A stretch of 45,336 bases of DNA from Bacteroidia bacterium (GTDB lineage: Bacteria; Bacteroidota; Bacteroidia; JANWJV01): the NCBI GenBank assembly GCA_025451785.1, contig JANWJV010000002.1, positions 1-45,336 of the forward strand. Reading direction: 5' to 3'. Made by a program: the position numbers and the translations under genes. This document shows positions 34,526-42,845 of this stretch, in pieces; the first letter of the stretch is position 1; every line of letters starts with the position of its first letter. The notes beneath the pieces were generated by a model. It was given only the letters and a program-made list of their open reading frames with translations, made no database searches and had not been told where the DNA came from.

Positions 34526-35485
34526 TTACTGTTTCATCCCCAGCCGCTTGTTGTCGATGATGGCCAGCGCAAGGAGGATAAAGAAAAAGGAGGAGGCAGT
34601 TGACACAAGAACGATCAGCCACCTTACCGGGTACGATTTCTTATCAGCGGGGAAAGGTTTGGTGATGGGGTTAGAATAGGTAAGTTCTTTTACGATGTCG
34701 CGTACGGCCGTTTGGTATTCCACCTTCAGGTCGTTCCAGCGCCCGCGGGCTCTCCACAGGTGCTCTTTTACCGAAACATAATCGCCGCCCTTTTCTTCCA
34801 GGTTCTTGATCACCCCGTCGATCTCTTTCATACCAGCGGGATTGCCGCCGCCTGTGCTGATCATCTTCAGGTAACGTTTTGATACTTCTTTTGCCTGCGC
34901 GTCATAATCGAGGATGCCGTATTTCACGCGCAGCTCCTTCATTACGATCTCCATGGAGTCCATCTCCGTTTTAGCATTGTCCATCTGCATCTTCAGGATC
35001 TTTACCACCTCGGCCGACTTGGAGCGCTGCAGGCTGCGCTGCTTGAGGTTGAGCAGGTGCAGTACTTCGTTCACCATGTCGCAGGCCCTTCCGGGATCTG
35101 TATCATACACTTCGACCTTCACCGATTCGAATTCCGTTTTCTTGATGGAAACGTTCTCGTCGTATTCTTTCAGAAGGGTGGTGTAGAAGCTGGAACTGGT
35201 GGAGTCCATGCCGTAATGTTTCGCCAGGCTGAACTTGCGGATCATCTCATCCTTGATGTCGTTCGATTCCAGCAGCTGCATCATCTGTTCGGTTTCCGAC
35301 TCCTTGGTGTAAGGGATAAGGTTAGAAGGGTAAACGATGGCAAATGACTTATACCTTGGCTTGATGAACATCTCGCCCGAGAATATTACCGAAAGAACTA
35401 CGGCAGCTCCTACCCATAGGAGAACATGCTTCTTGTATTTAAGCAGCAGCTCCAGTACGTTGGTATTTTCCGGGAATTGGCTCAT
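34526..35485 (-). CDS. Wzz-like chain-length determinant protein, copy B
   Basis: A 319-residue inner-membrane polysaccharide co-polymerase. The first transmembrane helix (about 20-38) is followed by a long periplasmic helical region (about 60-285) with coiled-coil potential around 150-240. The second helix follows SYPVRWLIVLVSTASSFFFILLALAII near the C-terminus. There is no cytoplasmic kinase domain. It is a clear paralogue of the gene immediately upstream (same YGG/GGDYVSVKE and KKSYPxRW blocks). Three bases separate it from each neighbour, so the three genes form one translation-coupled unit controlling glycan length. Confidence 0.85.
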   Translation of the reverse strand: MSQFPENTNVLELLLKYKKHVLLWVGAAVVLSVIFSGEMFIKPRYKSFAIVYPSNLIPYTKESETEQMMQLLESNDIKDEMIRKFSLAKHYGMDSTSSSFYTTLLKEYDENVSIKKTEFESVKVEVYDTDPGRACDMVNEVLHLLNLKQRSLQRSKSAEVVKILKMQMDNAKTEMDSMEIVMKELRVKYGILDYDAQAKEVSKRYLKMISTGGGNPAGMKEIDGVIKNLEEKGGDYVSVKEHLWRARGRWNDLKVEYQTAVRDIVKELTYSNPITKPFPADKKSYPVRWLIVLVSTASSFFFILLALAIIDNKRLGMKQ

Positions 35486-35488
35486 GGA

Positions 35489-36508
35489 TTATTCAACAAA
35501 TTTTATTTTGGAGAGGTTATCAATGATCATGATAAGCGCAAGCGCAAGCAGGAAAGCTGACAAAGTGGAGATCAGTACAATGAGCCAGCGGATAGGATAT
35601 GATTTCTTCTCGGCCGGATAAGCGCTGTCAACCACGTATTTGTAAGGGAGGAAATGCTCCTTATTAATCCTTGCTTGTTCATAGCGTTCCTTGGTCTCGC
35701 CCATCAGTCCGCGGGCGGTGAAGAGCCGTTCTTTAAGCCCCACATAATCCCCTCCGTACTTCTTCAGAATTTCGAGGTCGCCTTCTATCTGTTTCAGCGC
35801 CGAGCCATTGCCTTTCACTTTGGCGCTGGCACTTGCCTTTGCCAATGCCCGTACCTGCAGCTCGTAATCATATACACCCAGGGCGCGCAGCGCGTCCATC
35901 GAATCCTCCATCTCTCGTACCTGGTCTTGTATACGCTTGTATTGGCTTTCCACAATAACAAAGGCTTGCCCAGCACGATCAAGTGTCATACGGTTGCGAA
36001 CGGTATCTACTAATGAAGCAATGTCGTTGGCCATATTTGACGCCATGATCGGGTCGTTGTCCAGTACATCGATCTTCACTGAAAGGTATTCGGTACGCTT
36101 AAAGGTCACATTATCGGTAAACATATCCTTCAGCCAGGTGTTTTTCATGGGGTCAGAAGGGTTGATCTTATAATGCTCCATGAGGTTGTACTTCTGTGCT
36201 ACGCGGTTACGGATCTCATCCGAGTTAAGTATCTGCAGCATTTGTTCCGCCTGGTCTTCCACGCCAAACTGCAGGTAGTCGATCTCTGTGGCCTTGTGAT
36301 CTTCCATCACCGATTTCGCTACGGAATGGTCGGTGGTAGGGAAGAGGATCACCGTTGACTTGTACATAGGTTTAATAAGGTACGATACGGCAGCGGAGGT
36401 AATGAACGCGAAGCCGGTAATGATGAACAGCAGCTTGCGCCATTTATAAAGGAAAAGCAGGGTGTTTCCGAAATTAAAACTCGATGCCTGGTGCTGCGTA
36501 TCTGCCAT
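35489..36508 (-). CDS. Wzz-like chain-length determinant protein, copy A
   Basis: A 339-residue polysaccharide co-polymerase with the same plan as copy B: first helix about 29-47 (LLFIITGFAFITSAAVSYLI), a periplasmic helical hairpin, and second helix in SYPIRWLIVLISTLSAFLLALALIMII. Shared motifs include LQFGVEDQAEQMLQILNSDEIRNRVAQKYNL and KKYGGDYVGLKERLFTARG. There is no tyrosine kinase domain. It is the first gene of the Wzz-Wzz-Wzy unit. The -7 box on the minus strand 31 bases upstream and the palindrome GGGGATCCCC directly before the ATG (36509-36518) are visible leader features. Confidence 0.85.
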   Translation of the reverse strand: MADTQHQASSFNFGNTLLFLYKWRKLLFIITGFAFITSAAVSYLIKPMYKSTVILFPTTDHSVAKSVMEDHKATEIDYLQFGVEDQAEQMLQILNSDEIRNRVAQKYNLMEHYKINPSDPMKNTWLKDMFTDNVTFKRTEYLSVKIDVLDNDPIMASNMANDIASLVDTVRNRMTLDRAGQAFVIVESQYKRIQDQVREMEDSMDALRALGVYDYELQVRALAKASASAKVKGNGSALKQIEGDLEILKKYGGDYVGLKERLFTARGLMGETKERYEQARINKEHFLPYKYVVDSAYPAEKKSYPIRWLIVLISTLSAFLLALALIMIIDNLSKIKFVE

Positions 36509-36538
36509 GGGGATCCCCTAAAACCGGGGAAAGGGTCA

Positions 36539-36546
36539 CAAATGTA
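36539..36546 (-). promoter_or_regulatory. -7 box of the Wzz-Wzz-Wzy operon
   Basis: TACATTTG on the minus strand is an exact TAnnTTTG match, 30 bases before the ATG at 36508. A -33 TTTG at normal distance is not present. Confidence 0.35.
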
Positions 36547-36588
36547 GCAAAATAATCTAAACGGGGAATAAGGGCGAAAATTGCCAAA

Positions 36589-38082
36589 TTAGCCATATTT
36601 CATGATCCTGAACATCGATTTCAGGCTCAGCAGGCCGGTAATAAAGGCCCAGAAAACAGAGGCCGTTACCATAAGGCTGAAATTGATGGTCCATCCCAGG
36701 CTCGGGTGGGCTTCCCACAGGAACTTGGGCATCCTTGAAAGATAATTGATGGCGATCACACCTCCGGCAAACAGCGCGAGTCGTACCAGCAGCCGGTAAT
36801 TGACCTTAAAGCGGAAGATCTTTTGTACGATGAGCACCTGGGCAATGCCCGTGGCGAACTGGGTGATCATGCTAACCAAAGCGGAACCTTTGGCTTGCGC
36901 GTAATGTATGAGTACGAAGTTGAGACCGATGTTCAGCAGCATTCCGCAAAAGGCCATGATGTTGAGTTCCCTCAGGTTGCCATTGGCGGTGAGCAGCGTG
37001 CCGAATACATAGGTGGTGGAAATAGCGATAAAGCACATCATGAGCAGGCAGAACACTTCCGAAGACTCCTGAATATGCTCGTTGCCGTAAAGCAGTATCA
37101 TCATATCTTCCTGGTAAAAAAAGCAGCCGATCGCGATCACCACTGCCGGTGTGATGAGAAGTGTGAAGCTTAGTTTTACCAATTGTTCTACACTCTCTTT
37201 GTACTTGAGCATACGTGAAAAGATGGGAAGCAATTGCACGGAAACAAGGAAAGCGATCATATTGGTAGCGTCCAAAAGCCTGAAGGCCTTGGCATAGATG
37301 CCTGCCTGGTCGGGCCCGTTGTTAAGGCCGTTAAGATCCGTTTTGGCAGGCAGCAGGCGCTCGATCATTACCGCGTCAATACGGTTGTAAAATGTCATCA
37401 GAAGGATGAGGATAGCAAAGGGGAAGCTCTTTTTAAGGATCATAATGGAAAAAGGCAGGCTCCATTTCAGCTTCATGAACTCGGCTTTGGCGGCTACCGT
37501 TACTAGGCCCACCAGTGCGGTGATCACATAAGCGGCCGTTTGTATATAAACAAACAACATGATGTCCATTTGAATGCCGCCCACATGGCCCCAGATGATC
37601 AGCACGCAAATGCTGATCATAATAACCCGGTCGAGCACCGATATGATGCTGTCGGTCTTGAACAAATGCAATCCTAACAGGTTGGAGCGCAGGTAGAGAA
37701 TGAAGGAAGTAAGGAACATGTTGAAGCAGAGCACCAGCAATAGTTTCATCAGGCGCAGGTCGTAGCCAATAAGCAAGCCGAAGCCAATGGTCACTACCAT
37801 ATACACAAGCGCCAGCATGAGTTTGAGCACTACCAGGCTGCTGAGGTGTTTGCTAAGCAGGTGATTGTTCTGCGCTATGTTCTTGTTGTTGAAATTGGTG
37901 ATCCCGAAATCGAGCAGGATATTAAGCAGGAAGGAAAAATTAAAGAGCGCGAAGTATTCGCCGTAATTACTGTTCCCAACAATATCCTGTACCGCGGGTT
38001 CTATTCCCAGGGTCCAGAAAGGCTTGATGAGGAGGTTCAGCAGTACGAGGATGGCAAGGTTCGTGACGAACTTCTTCTGCAT
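36589..38082 (-). CDS. Wzx-like polysaccharide flippase (MOP superfamily)
   Basis: A 497-residue protein with 12-14 predicted transmembrane helices of the MATE/MOP exporter superfamily, polysaccharide biosynthesis branch. It starts FVTNLAILVLLNLLIKPFWTLGIEPAVQDIVGNSNYGEYFALFNFSFLLNILLDFGITNFN, the typical Wzx-like first hairpin, and contains SFPFAILILLMTFYNRIDAVMIERLL in the middle. It would translocate lipid-linked sugar units across the inner membrane for the Wzy/Wzz genes downstream. It has its own -7 box four bases from the ATG and is divergent from a GT4 glycosyltransferase. Confidence 0.88.
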   Translation of the reverse strand: MQKKFVTNLAILVLLNLLIKPFWTLGIEPAVQDIVGNSNYGEYFALFNFSFLLNILLDFGITNFNNKNIAQNNHLLSKHLSSLVVLKLMLALVYMVVTIGFGLLIGYDLRLMKLLLVLCFNMFLTSFILYLRSNLLGLHLFKTDSIISVLDRVIMISICVLIIWGHVGGIQMDIMLFVYIQTAAYVITALVGLVTVAAKAEFMKLKWSLPFSIMILKKSFPFAILILLMTFYNRIDAVMIERLLPAKTDLNGLNNGPDQAGIYAKAFRLLDATNMIAFLVSVQLLPIFSRMLKYKESVEQLVKLSFTLLITPAVVIAIGCFFYQEDMMILLYGNEHIQESSEVFCLLMMCFIAISTTYVFGTLLTANGNLRELNIMAFCGMLLNIGLNFVLIHYAQAKGSALVSMITQFATGIAQVLIVQKIFRFKVNYRLLVRLALFAGGVIAINYLSRMPKFLWEAHPSLGWTINFSLMVTASVFWAFITGLLSLKSMFRIMKYG

Positions 38083-38086
38083 TCGA

Positions 38087-38094
38087 CAAATGTA
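38087..38094 (-). promoter_or_regulatory. -7 box of the flippase gene (leaderless)
   Basis: TACATTTG on the minus strand is an exact match, ending four bases before the ATG at 38082. About 20 bases upstream there is TTTT rather than TTTG. Confidence 0.45.
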
Positions 38095-38156
38095 GATAAA
38101 TGTTTTTAGGATAAAAGCGATTTAACCGTTACTTTCGCCCGCAAGAACCTCCTCGT

Positions 38157-39287
38157 TTGCGCATTGTTGTCAATACCCGTTTGCTGCTGAGTAACCGGCT
38201 GGAAGGCATCGGCTGGTTCAGCTGCGAAACCCTTAAGCGGATCACCCGTTCGCAGCCCGAACATCATTTTGTTTTTCTTTTCGACCGGCCCTTTAACGAG
38301 GAGTTCATCTTTTCCGACAATATCACACCCCTCGTGCTTTCACCCCAGGCCCGGCATCCGCTGCTGTACTGGATATGGTTCGAGCATTCGGTGAAGGGTG
38401 TGCTGAAAGACCTTCAGCCCGACCTCTTCCTTTCTCCCGACGGTTTTCTTTGCCTTTCTTCGAAAGTAAAGCAGCTGCCGGTGATCCACGATCTGAGCTT
38501 TGAGCATTACCCGGAGCACAACCCTTTTTTAACACGTAATTATTATAAAAGGTACTTTCCGAAGTTCGCCCGAAAGGCAACGAGGATCGCCACGGTTTCG
38601 GAGTTCTCTAAGCAGGACATCGTGAAGAACTATGGTGTGGACGCATCGAAGATAGATGTGGTGTACAACGGTTCCAATGAATTGTACCAGCCCGTGGATG
38701 AGCAGCAGAAGCTGGCCACACGGAAAAAATATACAGGCGGAGCGGAATACTTTCTTTATGTAGGTGCCTTGCAGCCCAGGAAGAACATACGCATGCTGCT
38801 CATGGCCTTCGATGCTTTTAAGAAGACGAAGTCCTCAGATATCAAACTGCTTATCGTGGGCCAAAAGAAGTGGTGGCCCAAAGAAACAGAGAAAGCCTAT
38901 AACGAGATGCGGTACAAGGCCGATGTTGTTTTTACAAGAACACTGCCGCCAGAAGAGCTTAAGAATGTTTTCAGTTCGGCCTTGGCGCTCACCTATGTGC
39001 CCGTGTTCGAGGGCTTCGGTATTCCCATTGTGGAAGCGATGTATTCCGATACCCCGGTGATCACTTCCAATGTTAGCTCTATGCCCGAGGTGGCCGGGGA
39101 TGCGGCGCTCCTTACCGATCCTTTTTCGCTCGACTCGATAAAAGGAGCCATGCTATTGCTCGCGAACGATACCAGGCTGCGCGCCTCACTTATTGAAAAG
39201 GGCAGGGAGCAGCGGAAGAAATTCTCATGGGACAGGTCGGCGGAAAGGCTCTGGAACTCCATTGAAGCATGCTTAAAAGCTACCTGA
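38157..39287 (+). CDS. Glycosyltransferase family 4 protein
   Basis: A 376-residue GT-B fold retaining glycosyltransferase. It starts at TTG (38157): [20 protein letters not shown] directly follows and is the typical family beginning, and no ATG is available nearby. The donor-binding domain shows [30 protein letters not shown] and [40 protein letters not shown], which holds the E-x7-E motif. It probably adds a sugar during assembly of the same glycan moved by the divergent flippase. A -7-like TACTTTCG lies at 38130-38137. The end overlaps rnhB by 19 bases. Confidence 0.9.
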   Translation: MRIVVNTRLLLSNRLEGIGWFSCETLKRITRSQPEHHFVFLFDRPFNEEFIFSDNITPLVLSPQARHPLLYWIWFEHSVKGVLKDLQPDLFLSPDGFLCLSSKVKQLPVIHDLSFEHYPEHNPFLTRNYYKRYFPKFARKATRIATVSEFSKQDIVKNYGVDASKIDVVYNGSNELYQPVDEQQKLATRKKYTGGAEYFLYVGALQPRKNIRMLLMAFDAFKKTKSSDIKLLIVGQKKWWPKETEKAYNEMRYKADVVFTRTLPPEELKNVFSSALALTYVPVFEGFGIPIVEAMYSDTPVITSNVSSMPEVAGDAALLTDPFSLDSIKGAMLLLANDTRLRASLIEKGREQRKKFSWDRSAERLWNSIEACLKAT

Positions 39288-39868
39288 ACAAGGCATTGAT
39301 AGAAGCTGGTTGCGATGAAGCGGGCAGGGGATGCCTCGCGGGACCCGTTTTTGCCGCCGCTGTAATACTTCCGAAAGATTTCAGGCACCCCATGCTGAAC
39401 GACTCAAAGCAGTTGAGCGACAAGCAGCGGAAGGAACTGCGACCCATCATTGAAAAAGAAGCGCTTGCTTATGGAGTGGCGGAAGTAAGCCATACCGAGA
39501 TCGACGAGATCAATATCCTTAACGCTTCGTTTCTGGCGATGCACCGGGCGCTGGACCAGCTGAAGACCGAGCCTCAATCACTGCTGATCGATGGCAACCG
39601 TTTTAAAAAGTACCGTTCGCTTCCGCATCATTGCATTATTGAAGGTGATGGAAAATATCTTTCCATCGCCGCGGCCTCTATTCTCGCAAAAACCTACCGC
39701 GACGACCTGATGGACCGCCTGCATGAGGAGTTTCCCAATTATGGCTGGAATACCAACAGGGGATATGGTACAGTGGCGCACAGAGAAGCGATAATAAAAC
39801 ACGGGTTAACGGAATACCACCGGAAAAGCTTCAGGCTATTGCCTGATCAGCTGGAGCTGAAATTTTAG
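39269..39868 (+). CDS. rnhB: Ribonuclease HII
   Basis: A 199-residue RNase HII that removes ribonucleotides embedded in DNA and RNA from RNA-DNA hybrids. Catalytic features: [22 protein letters not shown] (Asp16, Glu17), [20 protein letters not shown] (third acidic position), and [17 protein letters not shown] (fourth). [30 protein letters not shown] closes the domain. The start codon lies inside the end of the glycosyltransferase gene (19-base overlap in another frame), so the two are co-transcribed although functionally unrelated. Confidence 0.97.
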   Translation: MLKSYLNKALIEAGCDEAGRGCLAGPVFAAAVILPKDFRHPMLNDSKQLSDKQRKELRPIIEKEALAYGVAEVSHTEIDEINILNASFLAMHRALDQLKTEPQSLLIDGNRFKKYRSLPHHCIIEGDGKYLSIAAASILAKTYRDDLMDRLHEEFPNYGWNTNRGYGTVAHREAIIKHGLTEYHRKSFRLLPDQLELKF

Positions 39869-39869
39869 G

Positions 39870-39940
39870 CTTCGACGGAGTTTATCCTGAGCGATGCGAA
39901 GGACTCAGCCTGACGTCACCCCGAGCGGAGTCGAGGGGTC
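39870..39940. repeat. Two REP-like palindromic units between rnhB and the M16 gene
   Basis: The 70-base convergent spacer is filled by a unit bounded by CTTCG (39870-39874) and CGAAG (39897-39901) and a second unit CCCCGAGCGGAGTCGAGGGG (39919-39938). The latter resembles the CCCGAGC-GTCGAGGG element at 13322-13338. The second unit overlaps the 3' end of the M16 gene. Confidence 0.5.
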
Positions 39941-41225
39941 ATTTCTTCCCCACTACCAGTTCCGTCATCCCTTCCTCCTGCAAATACTTGTTCGCGAGGT
40001 CGCGCAGTTCTTTTGCGGTAACGGTCTTGATGGTTTCGAGGAAACGGTCATAGTAATCATATCCTAAGCCGTACTCCATAATGGCCTTGAACTTATCGGC
40101 CAGCGCGAAAGGGCCGTCGATGCTGCGCAGGAAACCGCCCAGCATATAGCTGCGTACAGTATTGAGCTCTTCCTCAGGCACCAGCTTCTCGCGGAGCATT
40201 TTCATTTCCTTATAGATCTCTTCCACCGCTTTGGCGCAAACATCAACACCCACTTCGGTGCTGATGAAGAAATAACCGGCTTCTTTAAGGGAAGCAACGC
40301 CGGAGCCAATGCCATAGGTATAACCTTTGTCTTCACGGATGTTCGACATGAGCCTTGAGCCGAAATATCCTCCGAAGATCGTGTTGAGGACCTGCATCTT
40401 CTGGTAATCGGGATGGGTCTTGCTGAACATCACTTTGCCCATGCGGATGGCCGACTGCAGGGCGTCGTCTTTTTTTACCAGGTGTGTTCCGGGTGAAGCG
40501 CTAACTGCGGGAAGCGCCGGCAGTGAAACTGCGGCCTTGCCTTTCCAGTCATTGCCGCCGAAATGTTTATCGAGCAGTTTAATGGTAGCTTCGTCCACTT
40601 TGCCCGCCACTACTATTTTAGAGGCGCCCCCATGGTAAAAGTTCTTATAAAAGTCGACAAGCGAAGGCTGTTTTAACGCATCGAAATCATTTTCTTTCAG
40701 CGCGGTGCCGTAAGGATGTTTTTCGCCAAAGATCAGTTCGCTGAACCTGCGCCGGGCTACATGGCTTACCTTTTGGTTCTCCACATAGAACGTTTGCCTT
40801 TTGTTTTGCAGAAGTGTGTTGAGTTCCTGCTGGGGGAATATGGAATCCTTAAGGACCTCTTCCACCACCGGAAGTGTGGTGGCAAGGTGTTTATTAAGTG
40901 TATAGAGGCTTACGGAAGCATGATCATAGTCCACGCCTGTTTCAAAAAAAGCACCGTAATAGTCGAGGGCCTCCGCGATCTGTACTGCTGAGCGTTTGCC
41001 GGTACCTTCATTAAGCATACTGCTGGTAACCGATGCCACCAGCGCCGATGTTTGTGAGCGCAGTCCCGCGGGAAAGATGAACTCTATCTTTACAAGGTCT
41101 TGGGTGCCGGCATTCACATAATAAAGCGGAATACCATTGCTGAGCTTATGCTCCTTCGCCTGAACGATGTCCATCTCAGCGATGTCCTTCGAGGGAGGAG
41201 CAATGGTACGGTTGATGTCAGCCAT
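39939..41225 (-). CDS. M16 (insulinase) family protein lacking the HxxEH zinc motif
   Basis: A 428-residue single-module M16B protein. The chosen start (MADINRTIAPPSKDIAEMD, 41225) follows a -7 box; a longer frame to 41342 would add 39 unrelated residues. The family fold is clear: KLSNGIPLYYVNAGTQDLVKIEFIFPAG, YGAFFETGVDYDHASVSLYTLNKHL, FSELIFGEKHPYG, GSRLMSNIREDKGYTYGIGSG and EEELNTVRSYMLGGFLRSIDGPFALA. At the position of HFLEH there is ALVASVTSSMLNEGT, so no zinc ligands remain. Such subunits normally pair with an active M16 partner, which is not encoded next door. It has no signal peptide at this start. Confidence 0.88.
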   Translation of the reverse strand: MADINRTIAPPSKDIAEMDIVQAKEHKLSNGIPLYYVNAGTQDLVKIEFIFPAGLRSQTSALVASVTSSMLNEGTGKRSAVQIAEALDYYGAFFETGVDYDHASVSLYTLNKHLATTLPVVEEVLKDSIFPQQELNTLLQNKRQTFYVENQKVSHVARRRFSELIFGEKHPYGTALKENDFDALKQPSLVDFYKNFYHGGASKIVVAGKVDEATIKLLDKHFGGNDWKGKAAVSLPALPAVSASPGTHLVKKDDALQSAIRMGKVMFSKTHPDYQKMQVLNTIFGGYFGSRLMSNIREDKGYTYGIGSGVASLKEAGYFFISTEVGVDVCAKAVEEIYKEMKMLREKLVPEEELNTVRSYMLGGFLRSIDGPFALADKFKAIMEYGLGYDYYDRFLETIKTVTAKELRDLANKYLQEEGMTELVVGKK

Positions 41226-41232
41226 AGAGGCC

Positions 41233-41240
41233 CAAAGATA
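41233..41240 (-). promoter_or_regulatory. -7 box of the M16 gene (near-leaderless)
   Basis: TATCTTTG on the minus strand is an exact match, seven bases before the ATG at 41225. No TTTG lies at -33. The opposite-strand box TATCTTTA (41255-41262) would serve the divergent DUF4159 gene. Confidence 0.4.
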
Positions 41241-41278
41241 TAAATCAAATAACGTATCTTTACATGTATTTTTATCGC

Positions 41279-41953
41279 ATGAAAAAAGGCCTTTTTTTCC
41301 TCCTTGCCGCTGCGCTGGTGTCCTTCTCTCCGGCTCCAACATATAAGCTGGGTCTGCTTAAATACAATGGCGGCGGCGACTGGTATGCTAACCTGGAAAC
41401 CTCACTTCCCAATCTTATCGAGTTCTGTAACAAGAACCTCAATACCAATATCAATTCTGAGCAGGGCATTGTAGAAGTGGGCAGTCCTGAACTGTTCAAC
41501 TATCCTTTTATCCATATGACCGGCCACGGCAACGTGGTGTTCAATAGCCAGGAGACAGAAAACCTGCGTAACTATCTTATCAGCGGCGGTTTTTTGCATA
41601 TCTCTGATAACTACGGCATGGATAAGTTTGTGAGACCGCAGATGAAAAGGGTGTTCCCTGAACTTGATCTTGTGGAGCTGCCTTTTTCTCATCCCATCTA
41701 TCACCAGAAATATGATTTTCCCAATGGTCTTCCGAAGATCCATGAGCATGAGAACAAAGCGCCCCAGGGTTTTGGGCTTGTATACCAGGGCAGGCTGGTT
41801 TGCTTTTACGATTTTGAGTGCGACCTGGGTGACGGCTGGGAATCCTACGAAGTGCACAAGGATTCTCCCGAAGCCCGTCAAAAGGCCCTTAAGATGGGCG
41901 CTAATATTTTGCAGTACGTCCTCATGGGTGGCGACAAAAAGAGCAAGCCTTAA
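41279..41953 (+). CDS. DUF4159 domain-containing secreted protein
   Basis: A 224-residue exported protein with signal peptide MKKGLFFLLAAALVSFSPAP. The ATG at 41279 is preferred to that at 41264, which lies only one base after the TATCTTTA promoter box and would be lost from the transcript. DUF4159 features are YKLGLLKYNGGGDWYANLETSLPNLIEFCNKNLN, FPFIHMTGHGNVVF, LRNYLISGGFLHISDNYG and a C-terminal FYDFECDLGDGWESYEVH. The domain has a flavodoxin/glutamine-amidotransferase-like layout; its function is unknown. In other bacteria DUF4159 is often next to MoxR/BatA-type genes, which are absent here. Confidence 0.85.
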   Translation: MKKGLFFLLAAALVSFSPAPTYKLGLLKYNGGGDWYANLETSLPNLIEFCNKNLNTNINSEQGIVEVGSPELFNYPFIHMTGHGNVVFNSQETENLRNYLISGGFLHISDNYGMDKFVRPQMKRVFPELDLVELPFSHPIYHQKYDFPNGLPKIHEHENKAPQGFGLVYQGRLVCFYDFECDLGDGWESYEVHKDSPEARQKALKMGANILQYVLMGGDKKSKP

Positions 41954-41962
41954 ACAAGAGCC

Positions 41963-42265
41963 GTGGAAAACTTCCCCAAAATATTCCTGATCAATTTGAT
42001 GGTGATGATCGCCTATATGACAGGCATCCATCTGATCGGTTCGATGGGCGTAAGTAGTGTGTCCGACAGGATGATAGGAGTACTTATCCTTAGCGTCGTT
42101 GCCCTCATCATCCAGGGACTGGTCAATATTATTATTATGATAGTGATGTTCGGAATGGGTAAAAAGGGAAGCGGGTTTAGCTTCCTGCTAACACTATTTA
42201 TTATCGGTGTTACGGGAATACTTGTTTGCTTCGGTAATATGTACTCGATGGAGTGGTACCGCTAG
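41963..42265 (+). CDS. Small membrane protein of unknown function
   Basis: A 100-residue protein with three predicted hydrophobic helices (about 8-25, 38-64 and 72-92) and few charged residues. The start is GTG at 41963 (MENFPKIFLINLMVMIAYMTG); an internal ATG at 41999 would cut into the first helix. It starts nine bases after the DUF4159 gene on the same strand, so the two probably share a transcript. I do not recognise the family. It might be a membrane partner for the exported DUF4159 protein. Confidence 0.6.
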   Translation: MENFPKIFLINLMVMIAYMTGIHLIGSMGVSSVSDRMIGVLILSVVALIIQGLVNIIIMIVMFGMGKKGSGFSFLLTLFIIGVTGILVCFGNMYSMEWYR

Positions 42266-42269
42266 GTGT

Positions 42270-42845
42270 TTAGCGGAAGTACTTGTTGAAGAGGTAGTAA
42301 AAGATAAGGAGCACTACCAGCGAAACTCCCAGCAGCCATAATTTTGTGTAACCATCGGGATGAATGTTCTGGTGATCGTATTGTCCCTGGTTGGTCTCAT
42401 CGCCTTCTTCACGAATACGTTTGTTGCCAAGGATCCTTTTCAGAGAAGCCATTTCATCCGCATAGCTTTGTCCGGAGGTAACAGCGTAATAATCATCTCC
42501 CGTCATTAATTTCCTGGAGTGGCTGCAAAGCTCAATTTGCAGCTTTCCTTCGCGGGCTGAAACCGAATAAATGATCCATTCTTCGCCTTTGCTGAAGCTC
42601 ATCTGGCAGCTGCTTTCGCATTCGTATTGAAATTTGAAATGCTCGGTGAGCTGTCCTTTGTAAAGATCGAGGATGTGAAAGTATGCGGTGGCTTTGTCCT
42701 TACAAGTGGATACTGAATCCACTGTACCGCGGAAGATGACATCGTATTGCTCACAGCCTTCGCGGTCTATCTTTTTAATGGGGGGGCAATCGCAGGCAAA
42801 AGTGGGGCTGCCAAGTAATAGAAAGGATAGAATGAGAAGGCGCAT
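42270..42845 (-). CDS. NTR/TIMP-like secreted protein with C-terminal membrane anchor
   Basis: A 191-residue protein. A signal peptide (1-17, LLGSPTFA) would leave a mature protein starting Cys-Asp-Cys, as in tissue inhibitors of metalloproteinases. Residues 18-110 follow the netrin (NTR/TIMP) pattern: a CxC start, CEQYDVIFRGTVDSV, YFHILDLYKGQ, a Cys pair (76, 80), EEWIIYSVSAREGKLQIELCSHS. A linker leads to a C-terminal transmembrane helix (about 168-186), so the domain is held outside the inner membrane. The ATG at 42845 overlaps the stop of hutH as TGATG; an ATG at 42863 inside hutH is less likely. Function is unknown. Confidence 0.65.
   Translation of the reverse strand: MRLLILSFLLLGSPTFACDCPPIKKIDREGCEQYDVIFRGTVDSVSTCKDKATAYFHILDLYKGQLTEHFKFQYECESSCQMSFSKGEEWIIYSVSAREGKLQIELCSHSRKLMTGDDYYAVTSGQSYADEMASLKRILGNKRIREEGDETNQGQYDHQNIHPDGYTKLWLLGVSLVVLLIFYYLFNKYFR

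Noticed and set aside
41226-41342. 39-residue extension of the M16 protein
   Set aside because: The residues show no family similarity and lie upstream of the -7 box and within the divergent DUF4159 signal peptide.
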